NCBI RefSeq assembly: GCF_013304385.1
Contig: NZ_JAAITU010000024.1
Location: forward strand, 1 to 55,179
Source: Blautia glucerasea
Lineage (GTDB): Bacteria > Bacillota > Clostridia > Lachnospirales > Lachnospiraceae
DNA length: 55,179 nucleotides
Direction: 5' to 3'
Shown: in pieces, positions 43,392 through 51,181 of the stretch
Layout of the letters: the number at the start of each line of letters is the position of its first letter
How positions within the stretch are numbered: position 1 is the first letter of the stretch
Notes under the pieces: model-generated
Database searches by the model: none
What the model was told of the DNA's origin: nothing
Seen by the model: the letters and a program-made list of their open reading frames with translations, nothing else
Made by a program: the position numbers and the translations under genes

Positions 43392-45264
43392 CACACACAC
43401 CTCCTTTATAACCAGCGGCTCCGCAGCCGGAACATTTCTGCCTGCAGTTTGGTGTTACAATTTCTTTATGCGCCTGCTCCCATTCGCGGATCAGGAATTT
43501 CTTCTTAACACCTGCATCAATAAAATCCCAGGGAAGGATTTCATCAGTACTCCGCTCCCGTAATGTATAAAAATCAATATTCACTCCTGTTTCTGCAAAA
43601 GCTTCCTTCCATATATTATAATCAAAGGATTCAGACCAGGCATCATAAATCGCACCCTTTTCATATGCTTTCAGGATTACTTGTGATGCACGCCGGTCTC
43701 CTCTTGCAAGAAAGCCTTCCAGTACAGTCACATCCGGCTCATGCCAGTTATAACGGATACTTCTCTGATTCAGCTGTGCACGGATCTCGTCCTTTACTAC
43801 TTTTGCCTTGTCAATAAAATCTTGCTCTGTGAACATTCCAGCCCATTGGAATGGAGTAAATGGCTTGGGAACAAAGAAAGATGTACTCACGTTGATCTGA
43901 ATCTTGCCATGGCGTTTTTCCTTTGGAATCAGATCATAATATTCCTCTGCAATCTTCTCAGCAAGATGTGCGATCCCTTTCATATCTTCTTCTGTCTCGG
44001 TAGGCAGCCCAAGCATGAAATATAATTTAACTTTATTCCAGCCGCCAAGAAAGGCATCTGCTGCACCCTGCATGATATTCTCTTCTGTAAGTCCTTTATT
44101 GATTACGTTACGAAGTCGTTGTGATCCGGCTTCAGGGGCAAATGTCAGACTGCTTTTCTTAATGTCCTGTACCTTACTCATAACATCCAGTGCAAATGCG
44201 TCGATCCTAAGAGACGGCAGGGAAATATTCACACACTTTTCTTTAAATTCATCAATCAGGAAATTCACCAGCTCCGGAAGATGTGAATAGTCACTGGAAC
44301 TTAAAGAACTTAAGGAAATCTCCTCATGTCCAGTGCTTTCCAGCATCTCTCTGGCTGAATCCTTCAAAGTTTGGATATCCCGCTCACGGGTTGGCCGATA
44401 GATCATTCCAGCCTGGCAGAATCTGCATCCACGGATGCATCCTCTTTGTATTTCCAACGTCACTCTGTCCTGTGTTGCCTTAATAAATGGAACAACCGGT
44501 TTTTTAATGGAGCGGTAGCCTTTTTCCATATCTATGATCAGCTGCTTCTGAATAACTCTGGGTGCTTCTGCCCGGTTCGGCTCAAAGGAAGCAATGGTGC
44601 CATCTTCATGATAAGTCACATCATAAAATGCCGGAACATAAATCCCGGGGATCTGTGCCGCAAGAAGTAAAAAGTCTTCCCTGGATCCCCCTGCAGCTTT
44701 ATTTGCCTTATATGCATCAAACAACGCATCATAAACAGTTTCACCTTCACCAATATAAAAAAGGTCAAAAAAGGCAGCCAGTGGTTCCGGATTGTAGGCA
44801 CATGCACCGCCGCCTACAACGATGGGACATGAATCATCTCTGTCTTTGGCCAGCAGTGGTATATGAGACAGATCCAGGGTCTGCAATACGTTGGTGTAGC
44901 ACATCTCATATCCTAAGGTAATACACAGAAAATCGAACTGACGGATAGGATCCTGGGACTCCAGTGCAAACAGCGGAATATTTTTCTCACGCATCACCTT
45001 ATCCAGGTCCATCCATGGAGAAAAAACACGCTCACACCATACATCTTCCCTCTCATTAAACATGTTGTACAAAAGCATCATACCTAAATTGGACATTCCA
45101 ATCTCATACACATCCGGGAAATCAAATGCCACACGTACCTTCACGTTGGGATCGATATTCCCATCCTCATCCATTTTCATAACAGAGTTGACTTCTCCGC
45201 CGATATAGCGGGCTGCTTTGTCAACACTAAGCAATATTTCGTCACTAAGTGCTAATTTTCTCAT
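43375..45264 (-). CDS. TIGR03960 B12-binding radical SAM protein
   Basis: A 629-residue radical SAM enzyme. The N-terminal 230 residues form a B12-binding-like domain (FPDVYEIGMSNLGMMLLYNM). The 4Fe-4S cluster cysteines are in RGCIRGCRFCQAGMIYRP (CxxxCxxC), and the TIM barrel follows. A C-terminal cysteine group (CRQKCSGCGAAG) may bind a further metal. The start is ATG 45264 after AAAGGAATAGT; the in-frame sequence upstream to 45306 has no such site. Substrate unknown; by its neighbours, possibly RNA or ribosome modification. Confidence 0.9.
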   Translation of the reverse strand: MRKLALSDEILLSVDKAARYIGGEVNSVMKMDEDGNIDPNVKVRVAFDFPDVYEIGMSNLGMMLLYNMFNEREDVWCERVFSPWMDLDKVMREKNIPLFALESQDPIRQFDFLCITLGYEMCYTNVLQTLDLSHIPLLAKDRDDSCPIVVGGGACAYNPEPLAAFFDLFYIGEGETVYDALFDAYKANKAAGGSREDFLLLAAQIPGIYVPAFYDVTYHEDGTIASFEPNRAEAPRVIQKQLIIDMEKGYRSIKKPVVPFIKATQDRVTLEIQRGCIRGCRFCQAGMIYRPTRERDIQTLKDSAREMLESTGHEEISLSSLSSSDYSHLPELVNFLIDEFKEKCVNISLPSLRIDAFALDVMSKVQDIKKSSLTFAPEAGSQRLRNVINKGLTEENIMQGAADAFLGGWNKVKLYFMLGLPTETEEDMKGIAHLAEKIAEEYYDLIPKEKRHGKIQINVSTSFFVPKPFTPFQWAGMFTEQDFIDKAKVVKDEIRAQLNQRSIRYNWHEPDVTVLEGFLARGDRRASQVILKAYEKGAIYDAWSESFDYNIWKEAFAETGVNIDFYTLRERSTDEILPWDFIDAGVKKKFLIREWEQAHKEIVTPNCRQKCSGCGAAGYKGGVCVESKN

Positions 45265-45525
45265 ACTATTCCTTTCGATAATTGTGCATATACAACAATA
45301 AAGCAATGAATTTCTAGGAAATTCAGATTTCTGTAATATGCGTTTTAGGACTCAAAAATCTGTCTGTCAGGTCGAAAAACCGGAAAAACAGAGGGGCACT
45401 TTTAAGCCTGTTTTTTGGCTAAAAATGCATTTGGTCACTTTTTCTATTTTCAAGCAAAAAAATAACCTCAGCATCTGGAAATGCGTGAGACCATTTTGAT
45501 ACCGGAAAACAGAACCATTAACAGT
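45265..45525 (-). other. long 5' leader of the radical SAM operon
   Basis: From the promoter at 45532-45560 to ATG 45264 there are about 260 bases without a gene on the transcribed strand. It includes a GCC/GGC hairpin (AGCCAAAAAACAGGCT) and a palindrome TGAATTTC-TAG-GAAATTCA (45307-45325), about 43 bases before the start. A second weak promoter (TTGCTT, 17 bases, AATTAT) could start near the palindrome. No known riboswitch was recognised. Confidence 0.4.
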
Positions 45526-45531
45526 GTTTTT

Positions 45532-45560
45532 ATTATAAACAGAAACGCTTAGAAGTTCAA
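45532..45560 (-). promoter_or_regulatory. promoter of the radical SAM operon
   Basis: On the minus strand TTGAAC (plus 45555-45560) and TATAAT (plus 45532-45537) are separated by 17 bases. No other coding start lies between it and the radical SAM gene. Confidence 0.6.
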
Positions 45561-45637
45561 GTATATAATTTTTATTCGGAAAAATCATGAGGATTTTCGC
45601 ATTAAAATGAGTGCTATGTAGCGAACCTGCTCGAACA

Positions 45638-45720
45638 GTACGCCTATTCTGAAATCAGTGGTACGTCCATTCTGATTTAACGGTATACGTTTTCTGCTAA
45701 AATCGGTACGTTTTCCTTTA
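45638..45720. repeat. four spaced direct repeats (TACG...)
   Basis: Units begin with TACG at 45639, 45662, 45686 and 45707, spaced 23, 24 and 21 bases. The first two share GTACGYCYATTCTGA, the last two share TACGTTTTC, and units 1-3 keep TCTG or CTG at matching places. This is about two helical turns per unit. The stretch 45561-45812 holds no gene. Confidence 0.6.
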
Positions 45721-45812
45721 TTATTGTAGTGTAACTATTATTCATCACAGTGCAAGGAGGATTATCGGCGGAAAAAGCCCTGCACTAAGCAGAGCTTTCA
45801 GCTTTTCATGTT

Positions 45813-46217
45813 TTATTCTTTAGTCCAATCTTCTACCGCTAATCCCTCAATTCTATAAAACTCTCTTGTATTATTAGTCACCACCGTAAGCCCTTCTGAT
45901 TTTGCATGACCTGCAATCTGCATATCCAATGGTCCAATCGGAGTTCCTTTTCTTTCCAGATCTGCCCGGATTTTCCCATATTCTTCTGCAGCATAGCTAT
46001 CAAAATCCAAAATGGTAATTGGGGATAGAAAAAGTGACATTGCAATTCGATTCTTCTCTACTGCCTGGCTTTTTTCAACACCATGCATCAGCTCTCCATA
46101 TGTGATAGAAGAAATACACATATCATCCGGATCATGACGTAGAAAATTACGAATTACTTCTGGTGGTTTATTTTTTATTGCATAAATACAAATATTTGTA
46201 TCCAGCATATACTTCAT
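45813..46217 (-). CDS. vapC: VapC-type PIN-domain toxin
   Basis: A 134-residue PIN-domain ribonuclease. Acidic residues that bind the metal appear in YMLDTNICIYAIK (Asp6), SSITYGELMHGVEK (Glu) and IGPLDMQIAGHAKSEG (Asp), with VVTNNTREFYRIEGLAVEDW at the end. The start overlaps the antitoxin stop by 4 bases. Relatives cleave tRNA, often initiator tRNA; the target here is not known. Confidence 0.92.
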   Translation of the reverse strand: MKYMLDTNICIYAIKNKPPEVIRNFLRHDPDDMCISSITYGELMHGVEKSQAVEKNRIAMSLFLSPITILDFDSYAAEEYGKIRADLERKGTPIGPLDMQIAGHAKSEGLTVVTNNTREFYRIEGLAVEDWTKE

Positions 46218-46444
46218 AAAGATTCTCGCTCCTGTTCTTTTGGCTGTTCCCTTCCTTCTTCCATAAAATCATTTGAGAACATATCAAAGCTGCTTAAAAA
46301 ACCAGACCATTTATTATTTTGTGGCATTAAGATAACAATATCTCCAATCTTATTTACAGCCACTTCGTCTCCTGCAAACTGGCATTCTTTAGGAAGCCTC
46401 ACAGCCTGACTTCTGCCATTTTTAAATAATTTTGCTGTCATCAT
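46214..46444 (-). CDS. vapB: VapB-type antitoxin (AbrB fold)
   Basis: A 76-residue antitoxin. The N-terminal AbrB/MazE DNA-binding fold reads TAKLFKNGRSQAVRLPKECQ and DEVAVNKIGDIVILMP. The C-terminal acidic tail (from about residue 45, SSFDMFSNDFMEEGREQ) should wrap the toxin. GAGGAGGTG precedes the tandem ATGs. The palindromic operator upstream fits autorepression by the VapBC complex. Confidence 0.9.
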   Translation of the reverse strand: MMTAKLFKNGRSQAVRLPKECQFAGDEVAVNKIGDIVILMPQNNKWSGFLSSFDMFSNDFMEEGREQPKEQERESL

Positions 46445-46470
46445 AGTAAAGCACCTCCTCTTCTATGAAT

Positions 46471-46500
46471 AGTATATACCGTGATATATATCGCGGTCAA
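46471..46500 (-). promoter_or_regulatory. vapBC promoter and palindromic operator
   Basis: On the minus strand TTGACC (plus 46495-46500) and TATACT (plus 46471-46476) are spaced by 18 bases. The spacer is covered by the near-perfect 20-base palindrome at 46478-46497 (ACCGTGATAT/ATATCGCGGT, one mismatched pair). This layout is typical of autoregulated toxin-antitoxin operons. Confidence 0.7.
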
Positions 46501-46526
46501 GAGAATCTTTTGAGCATAGGTATATT

Positions 46527-46690
46527 TTAACTTGATTTTGCCAGAATATTTTTTAATTCGTTTGCCACGGCAGCCACAAGAGTGTCTTTTTCTTCAGTAG
46601 ATATTCTATATTCCGTAATATGCTACCAAAACTTCCTTGGCTCCAGGGGCATGGACTTTGCTAATGGATTAATTTCAATGATAAGTTTTT
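46527..46690 (-). pseudogene. decayed gene end, family not recognised
   Basis: On the minus strand, one frame reads KVHAPGAKEVLVAYYG and stops. A frame shifted by one continues TEYRISTEEKDTLVAAVANE then LKNILAKSS to a stop at 46527-46529. The two pieces join naturally into one protein end, so a single-base indel has broken the gene. The beginning is missing. I do not recognise the family. Confidence 0.45.
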
Positions 46691-46698
46691 GACAGAAA

Positions 46699-46976
46699 TT
46701 ATATGCTAAGAAGTTTATATGCATCTCGTGCGAAATTCAATTCATCATCAAAAGTTTCGCTATAGTAATATGGACCGCATATGCCAAGAGGTTCACCACA
46801 AAAATCTTCGTAATCTCCTTTTGCAGTAATCTCCAGCACGGACAGTGTTTCAGCCAACTCACATCCTTCTTTATATGCAGCCAGATCAATACATTTATTA
46901 TTCGGATCGATATTCCATACATAAAAACTCTTCTCTTAACTGGCATTTCTTTACTTGTAACAGCTGCTATTGACAA
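46699..46976 (-). pseudogene. frameshifted small gene, family not recognised
   Basis: On the minus strand a frame opening at TTG 46976 encodes SIAAVTSKEMPVKRRVF. After a -1 shift near 46925 the natural continuation is VWNIDPNNKCIDLAAYKEGC, then ELAETLSVLEITAKGDYEDF and GPYYYSETFDDELNFARDAY, ending at 46699-46701. The intact length would be about 92 residues, acidic and soluble. The uninterrupted frame seen at 46737-46976 is therefore only partly real. Confidence 0.5.
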
Positions 46977-46998
46977 GTACTTGAAGCTGTTTTATAAT
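46959..46998 (+). promoter_or_regulatory. consensus promoter and operator of the TetR gene
   Basis: TTGACA (46970-46975) and TATAAT (46993-46998) are perfect consensus hexamers with a 17-base spacer. CAAGTACTTG (46974-46983) is a perfect palindrome across the -35, and AACAGCT/AGCTGTT (46959-46965, 46985-46991) flank it. Self-repression by the TetR protein would explain the pairing of a strong promoter with dyads. Confidence 0.65.
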
Positions 46999-47049
46999 CT
47001 TTTCAAATCAGTAATCATTCTTATTTGAAGAGAAAGGGAGTGTATACCC

Positions 47050-47628
47050 ATGCAGAAGCCGGATTCTGACGAAAGATTTTATGTAGCTGATGAAGCTATC
47101 TTAGGTGCTTTTTTTAAACTATCCCGTGAAAAAGCCCCTGACAAAATTACAGTATCTGACATCATCAAAGCTGCAGGTATTGCCAGAAGCACCTTTTATA
47201 ATCATTACCAGGATATCCCCTCGCTGGTAGCTGCTGTCGAAGAGAAAACAATCCATGATGTTTTTTCCATGATGGAGAAATTCCATCCTCGGAATGACCT
47301 GGATATCTGTCGCTCCTATTTTCTTTCAATCTGTCGTTACACTATGGAAAATCCTTTTCTTGCAGGACTTCTGAGCACACCTCACGGCAATGATCTGTTT
47401 GAAAAAATGCTGACTATGCTCCATCACTATGTGACGGATACCACATCCAATTCCAGCCCAAATGAACACACAAGGGAAGAAATTTCTTATGTGATCACCT
47501 GTGCTATCGGAAGCACGGTTGGAGTCCTGCACAAATGGGCCAGGGATCAGTTCGATCTGGAGCCAGAAGCCATCGCAGATATTTTGTCCCAGGTTTTTTT
47601 ATCCGGCATGCTTCCTCTTTTGTCCTAG
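47050..47628 (+). CDS. TetR/AcrR family transcriptional regulator
   Basis: A 192-residue regulator. The helix-turn-helix is at residues about 30-75 (ITVSDIIKAAGIARSTFYNH), and the C-terminal part should form the ligand and dimer domain. AGAAAGGGAGTG precedes the ATG. It converges on the adenylating-enzyme gene, sharing a terminator, and is the only regulator next to that gene group, so it is a candidate controller. It may also act on the adjacent decayed region. Confidence 0.9.
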   Translation: MQKPDSDERFYVADEAILGAFFKLSREKAPDKITVSDIIKAAGIARSTFYNHYQDIPSLVAAVEEKTIHDVFSMMEKFHPRNDLDICRSYFLSICRYTMENPFLAGLLSTPHGNDLFEKMLTMLHHYVTDTTSNSSPNEHTREEISYVITCAIGSTVGVLHKWARDQFDLEPEAIADILSQVFLSGMLPLLS

Positions 47629-47634
47629 GACATT

Positions 47635-47672
47635 AAAAAGGCCTTCTGTAAGCTGCACAGAAAGCCTTTTTT
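47635..47672. terminator. bidirectional terminator between convergent genes
   Basis: AAAAAGGCCTTCTGT (47635-47649) pairs, with one mismatch, with ACAGAAAGCCTTTTT (47657-47671). T runs follow on both strands. It ends the TetR gene on the plus strand and the adenylating-enzyme gene on the minus strand. Confidence 0.85.
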
Positions 47673-47673
47673 A

Positions 47674-49224
47674 TTATGCAAGAGGTTCATCGATCAGAAC
47701 ATCCTGTCTCCTGATTTTTTTCGTTGTGTTACGGATAAATGGATTTTTCCTGACAACCAACCCTGTAATCTGACGATAGGTTGGCTGATTTTGATTGTAC
47801 TCATCCAAAAATGATTGAAGCAGTCTTTGAACAGAATCTGCATCCAATGCCTTCGCTTCTACAACTGCCTGCTCCGGATAGATCCGGGCTGTCAGTCCAT
47901 TCTTCTCACCCGTTACGATCACTTCGCCTACAAGAGGATTCAGGGCAAGTTTATTCTCAATCTCTTCCGGAGAAACATTTTCACCATTTGACAGGATGAT
48001 CAGGTTTTTCACCCTTCCGTTAATGAATAAATAACCATCCTCGTCCATATATCCTTTGTCTCCTGTATGCAACCAGCCATCCTTAAGAGCCTCCTTGGTT
48101 TCCTCCGGCATTTGATAGTAGCCCTTCATAACACTTGTTCCACGCACCAGAATCTCCCCATTGTCAAACCTGACCTCCACATTTTCAAGAGGCCGTCCAA
48201 TAGAACCCGGCTTATGGTTTTCCGGTGTATTGTTGCTGATAACAGGAGAGCATTCGGACATTCCATACCCTTCCAGTATCTGAATACCGTATTGTGCAAA
48301 GCAGTCAATATAATATGGGTCCAGGTGTGCGCCACCGGTAAATATTGTACGCAGGTTTTTCCCGAATACTTTCTCTGCAAGAACCTTTTTGGGTATTGAT
48401 GGGTCAGAAGCAGCCAATTTCTTATAAATCGTTTCAATCATCATCGGTACCATAAGCATAATGTCTGGTTCAAAAATGCTCATATTCCTCACCATGTGAA
48501 GCAGAGAATCATTGATACAAATAGTTGCCCCCTGGGAAAAGCCCTTCAGCCAGTCCATCACAAGGCAGAAGGCATGATGAATAGGGAGTACACTAAGCAT
48601 CACAGTACCCGGTTCTGCTGAAATTTTTACAGCCTCAACATTGGAAGCCAGATTATTCTGGGTCAACATAACTCCTTTACTTTTTCCAGTTGTTCCTGAA
48701 GTAAAAATAATTGTCGCAATATCCTCTTTATCCGGACAGACAGCATCTGCAGACGCATTATTTCCTGCATTCCGAAGTTCACTGATACTGTATACTTTTT
48801 CCGGTGCATCCTCCACCTCTTCCTGAAGCATCCATATCTTCTGAAGACCTGGACAATTTTCCAGAAAAGCCTGAAGATAGGGTCTGTGCTTTGGACTTAA
48901 AAAAAGAGCTGCGGAATCGGAGCGATTGATCAGCTCCACCAGATCCTCCCAGGGCAGCGCTGCATCAAGCGGCACTGCTGTAGTACACCCTGTAATAATT
49001 CCAATATAGCTCTCGATCCACTCTACGGAGCTGGTGCCAATCAATGCAATATGTTTTCCCTCAAAGCCCTCTGCAAGAAGACCTTTTCTCACAGAAACTG
49101 CATTTTTCATCATTTCATAATAGCTTCTCTCTGAAATCTCTTTCCTGTTAAGCCATTTTACAGCATTGACTTTTCCAAATTTCTGTACACTTTCTTCTAA
49201 TATATCTCTAACCAGCATATCCAT
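47674..49224 (-). CDS. AMP-binding (acyl-adenylating) enzyme
   Basis: A 516-residue enzyme of the ANL superfamily, which activates a carboxylic acid as acyl-AMP and passes it to CoA or a carrier protein. Motifs in order: IIFTSGTTGKSKGVMLTQ (P-loop, about 180), YGMSECSPVISN, GWLHTGDKGYMDEDGYLF and the hinge INGRVKNLIILSNGENVSPE. The catalytic Lys expected near the end falls in the YRQITGLVVRKNPFIRNTTK region. No carrier or condensation domain is attached; these functions are in the two separate genes upstream. The substrate is not predictable by eye; fatty acid or amino acid are both possible. Confidence 0.88.
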   Translation of the reverse strand: MDMLVRDILEESVQKFGKVNAVKWLNRKEISERSYYEMMKNAVSVRKGLLAEGFEGKHIALIGTSSVEWIESYIGIITGCTTAVPLDAALPWEDLVELINRSDSAALFLSPKHRPYLQAFLENCPGLQKIWMLQEEVEDAPEKVYSISELRNAGNNASADAVCPDKEDIATIIFTSGTTGKSKGVMLTQNNLASNVEAVKISAEPGTVMLSVLPIHHAFCLVMDWLKGFSQGATICINDSLLHMVRNMSIFEPDIMLMVPMMIETIYKKLAASDPSIPKKVLAEKVFGKNLRTIFTGGAHLDPYYIDCFAQYGIQILEGYGMSECSPVISNNTPENHKPGSIGRPLENVEVRFDNGEILVRGTSVMKGYYQMPEETKEALKDGWLHTGDKGYMDEDGYLFINGRVKNLIILSNGENVSPEEIENKLALNPLVGEVIVTGEKNGLTARIYPEQAVVEAKALDADSVQRLLQSFLDEYNQNQPTYRQITGLVVRKNPFIRNTTKKIRRQDVLIDEPLA

Positions 49225-49271
49225 TTTCTCCCTAGTGCCTGTTTTAAACAGGTGCTGATCTACACCTCTTC

Positions 49272-49508
49272 CTACTGAAAGTTATCAAGTAATTCAAGTG
49301 CTTCTCCAATGGTTACGATTTTCATTACTTCGCTCTCTTCAAGCTCAATATCAAATGTGTCCTCAAGTTCACCTAAAAAAGACATAAAATCCAAAGAGCT
49401 GAATCCCAAATCCTCACGGAATCTCATATTATTTGTTATTTCTTCCGGTGCCACATTGCTATACTGTGCCACGATATTTTTAAATTTCATTTCCTGATTC
49501 ATTATCAT
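49272..49508 (-). CDS. free-standing acyl/peptidyl carrier protein
   Basis: A 78-residue four-helix carrier. The phosphopantetheine site is in EDLGFSSLDFMSFLGELEDT, with the modified Ser in the SSLD position (family DSL). It is acidic, as carrier proteins are. It lies between the adenylating-enzyme gene and the condensation-domain gene, so it probably receives the activated acyl group. ATG 49508 or 49502 both follow CAGGAGGATAG. No phosphopantetheinyl transferase is in the window. Confidence 0.88.
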   Translation of the reverse strand: MIMNQEMKFKNIVAQYSNVAPEEITNNMRFREDLGFSSLDFMSFLGELEDTFDIELEESEVMKIVTIGEALELLDNFQ

Positions 49509-49608
49509 CTATCCTCCTGTTATGTAAACAATCCTGTTATATTTTTTGATTTCCAATTTGTCCTGCCAAATGCCTTTTATATTATTCAGACAGTCATCAA
49601 AATAACTT

Positions 49609-50997
49609 TCAGACTTGTTCCATGATCTCACCAAGACTCATATCCGGTTCTGCAATTCCTTTAAACAAAATCCGCATCATATAATAATAGAGAAGTTCCA
49701 TATCATGTTCTTCCAGGTGTGCTGTTTGATAATGATAGGAAAAATTCATTCCACCATCCTCTGTATGGGATACGGTCAAATATATTTTCTTGGTTGCTGC
49801 ACCATTGGCAAACCATTTGGCATGTTGGCGGACAACTCCCAGCATTTCATTTTCTACCTTTACCGGCATTGGCTGATAAGTCAGATAGAAGCTTTCATAA
49901 CTGGTATGCTCCGGTGTATGATATCTTTTTCGCAGTTCTTCCATAATAAGTTCAGGATCGTAATTGCTATGCATATAAATACGGTTCTGTATATTCTGAA
50001 TTTCATAAGCAGCAGAAAGAAAATCTGTTTCAGATGAGATCACCGTTCTGCACGGAAACATAATCGTCCTGCTTCCGCCAGAGGTCCACTCTTCATGGGT
50101 AGAACGTCTGGATATAAAATTCTGGATGGTAATATCCTCCTGTCCATTATTAACCTTAGACAGATAAGTACGAATACCAAGCAGAAGAAGATTTGTCATG
50201 GAAAGCTGATGATTCATACAGAAATCAATCAGATTCTGAGTTGGCCCCGGCTCCAGATGATAATCCTTAACTGCTACAAATAAATTATCCATTTCAATAT
50301 CTGCGGATCGAAGTTTCGGATTTCCATGCCGTTTTCTGGCAATCTCCAGTACAGATGGTCCCTGAATATCAGAATACAGTGGCTCTCCCAAAGCATCCAG
50401 CTGATCCTCCCAGAATTTTTTGTCTTTTGCAAAACGCTTTTCATTGCCTGCTTTTGCCAGATCTTTCTTCAGTACTGTTTCAAAATCAGCCAATTCCTGT
50501 GGATGCGCTGTTCCGTACCTGTAATAGGTATAAAGCTGAAACAGATCTCCGATCATTATTACAAGTCCACAGGAATCAATCAGTCGGTGATCCATATGTA
50601 CAAAAAAGCCATTGTATCCTTCCGGCAGCTTCAACATAGTGAACTCACACATGGGAATATTATCGCCATCAAAGGTTTCATATGCCCATTGCTGCATCAA
50701 TTCATCAGCTTTTGCAAGGTTTTCCATTTTGGACAGATCCTTCAGTTCAATGTCACGCGTATCCTGTTTTACAATATACTGTTTCACATTTCCGTCTTGG
50801 TCCGGTTTTGTAAAATGCACCCGGGTGCATCCTGAACGCTCTGTTTCCATCTGGATACACTTTTTTAATAATCCAAAATCCAATTCAGCCTGTACAGAAG
50901 CCACAACACTGACACCGGATACCTGCTGTGTACCATAGTCCCTGATCCAGTTATGATGCATCTTCTGAGCAGCCGTTAACGGATAGTAATCTCTCAT
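49609..50997 (-). CDS. stand-alone condensation-domain protein
   Basis: A 462-residue protein with the fold signs of NRPS condensation domains and related CoA acyltransferases. It begins YYPLTAAQKMHHNWIRDYG. The active site region reads FFVHMDHRLIDSCGLVIM: the second His and the Asp of HHxxxDG are kept, the first His is Asp and the Gly is Ser. A later segment FISRRSTHEEWTSGGSRTIM matches the domain's second half. It would join the carrier-bound acyl group to an amine or alcohol acceptor. ATG follows CAGGAAGGATTGATTAAGA. Confidence 0.82.
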   Translation of the reverse strand: MRDYYPLTAAQKMHHNWIRDYGTQQVSGVSVVASVQAELDFGLLKKCIQMETERSGCTRVHFTKPDQDGNVKQYIVKQDTRDIELKDLSKMENLAKADELMQQWAYETFDGDNIPMCEFTMLKLPEGYNGFFVHMDHRLIDSCGLVIMIGDLFQLYTYYRYGTAHPQELADFETVLKKDLAKAGNEKRFAKDKKFWEDQLDALGEPLYSDIQGPSVLEIARKRHGNPKLRSADIEMDNLFVAVKDYHLEPGPTQNLIDFCMNHQLSMTNLLLLGIRTYLSKVNNGQEDITIQNFISRRSTHEEWTSGGSRTIMFPCRTVISSETDFLSAAYEIQNIQNRIYMHSNYDPELIMEELRKRYHTPEHTSYESFYLTYQPMPVKVENEMLGVVRQHAKWFANGAATKKIYLTVSHTEDGGMNFSYHYQTAHLEEHDMELLYYYMMRILFKGIAEPDMSLGEIMEQV

Positions 50998-51099
50998 TCT
51001 TAATCAATCCTTCCTGTTATAAATATTACATTTTTGCTCCAGATGGAAAATAGCATATATTTCAGGGAAATACCAGTATCCCCCAGACTTAATGAACAC

Positions 51100-51165
51100 T
51101 TTACAAAAAATTGACCGGGATGTATCAAACAGTTTTTTGTAAAATGTTTGATACATCCCGGTCAA
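51100..51165 (-). terminator. long hairpin with interleaved inverted repeats
   Basis: A perfect 21-bp stem joins 51111-51131 (starting TTGACCGGGATG) with 51145-51165 (ending CATCCCGGTCAA), loop 13. On the minus strand it ends in TTTTTT, so it terminates the hydrolase gene that stops at 51182. In addition TTTACAAAAAA (51100-51110) is exactly complementary to TTTTTTGTAAA (51133-51143), which lies in the loop. The two stems interleave in the order a-b-a'-b'. Confidence 0.8.
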
Positions 51166-51181
51166 AAGAATTGTTATGCTG

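Noticed and set aside
45638..45720. CRISPR array
   Set aside because: The units are degenerate, too short and spaced only 21-24 bases, with no distinct spacers and no cas genes near.
46737..46976. Intact 79-residue minus-strand gene
   Set aside because: Only its first 17 residues look natural; the remaining protein-like sequence is in the neighbouring frame, so it is a frameshift artefact.
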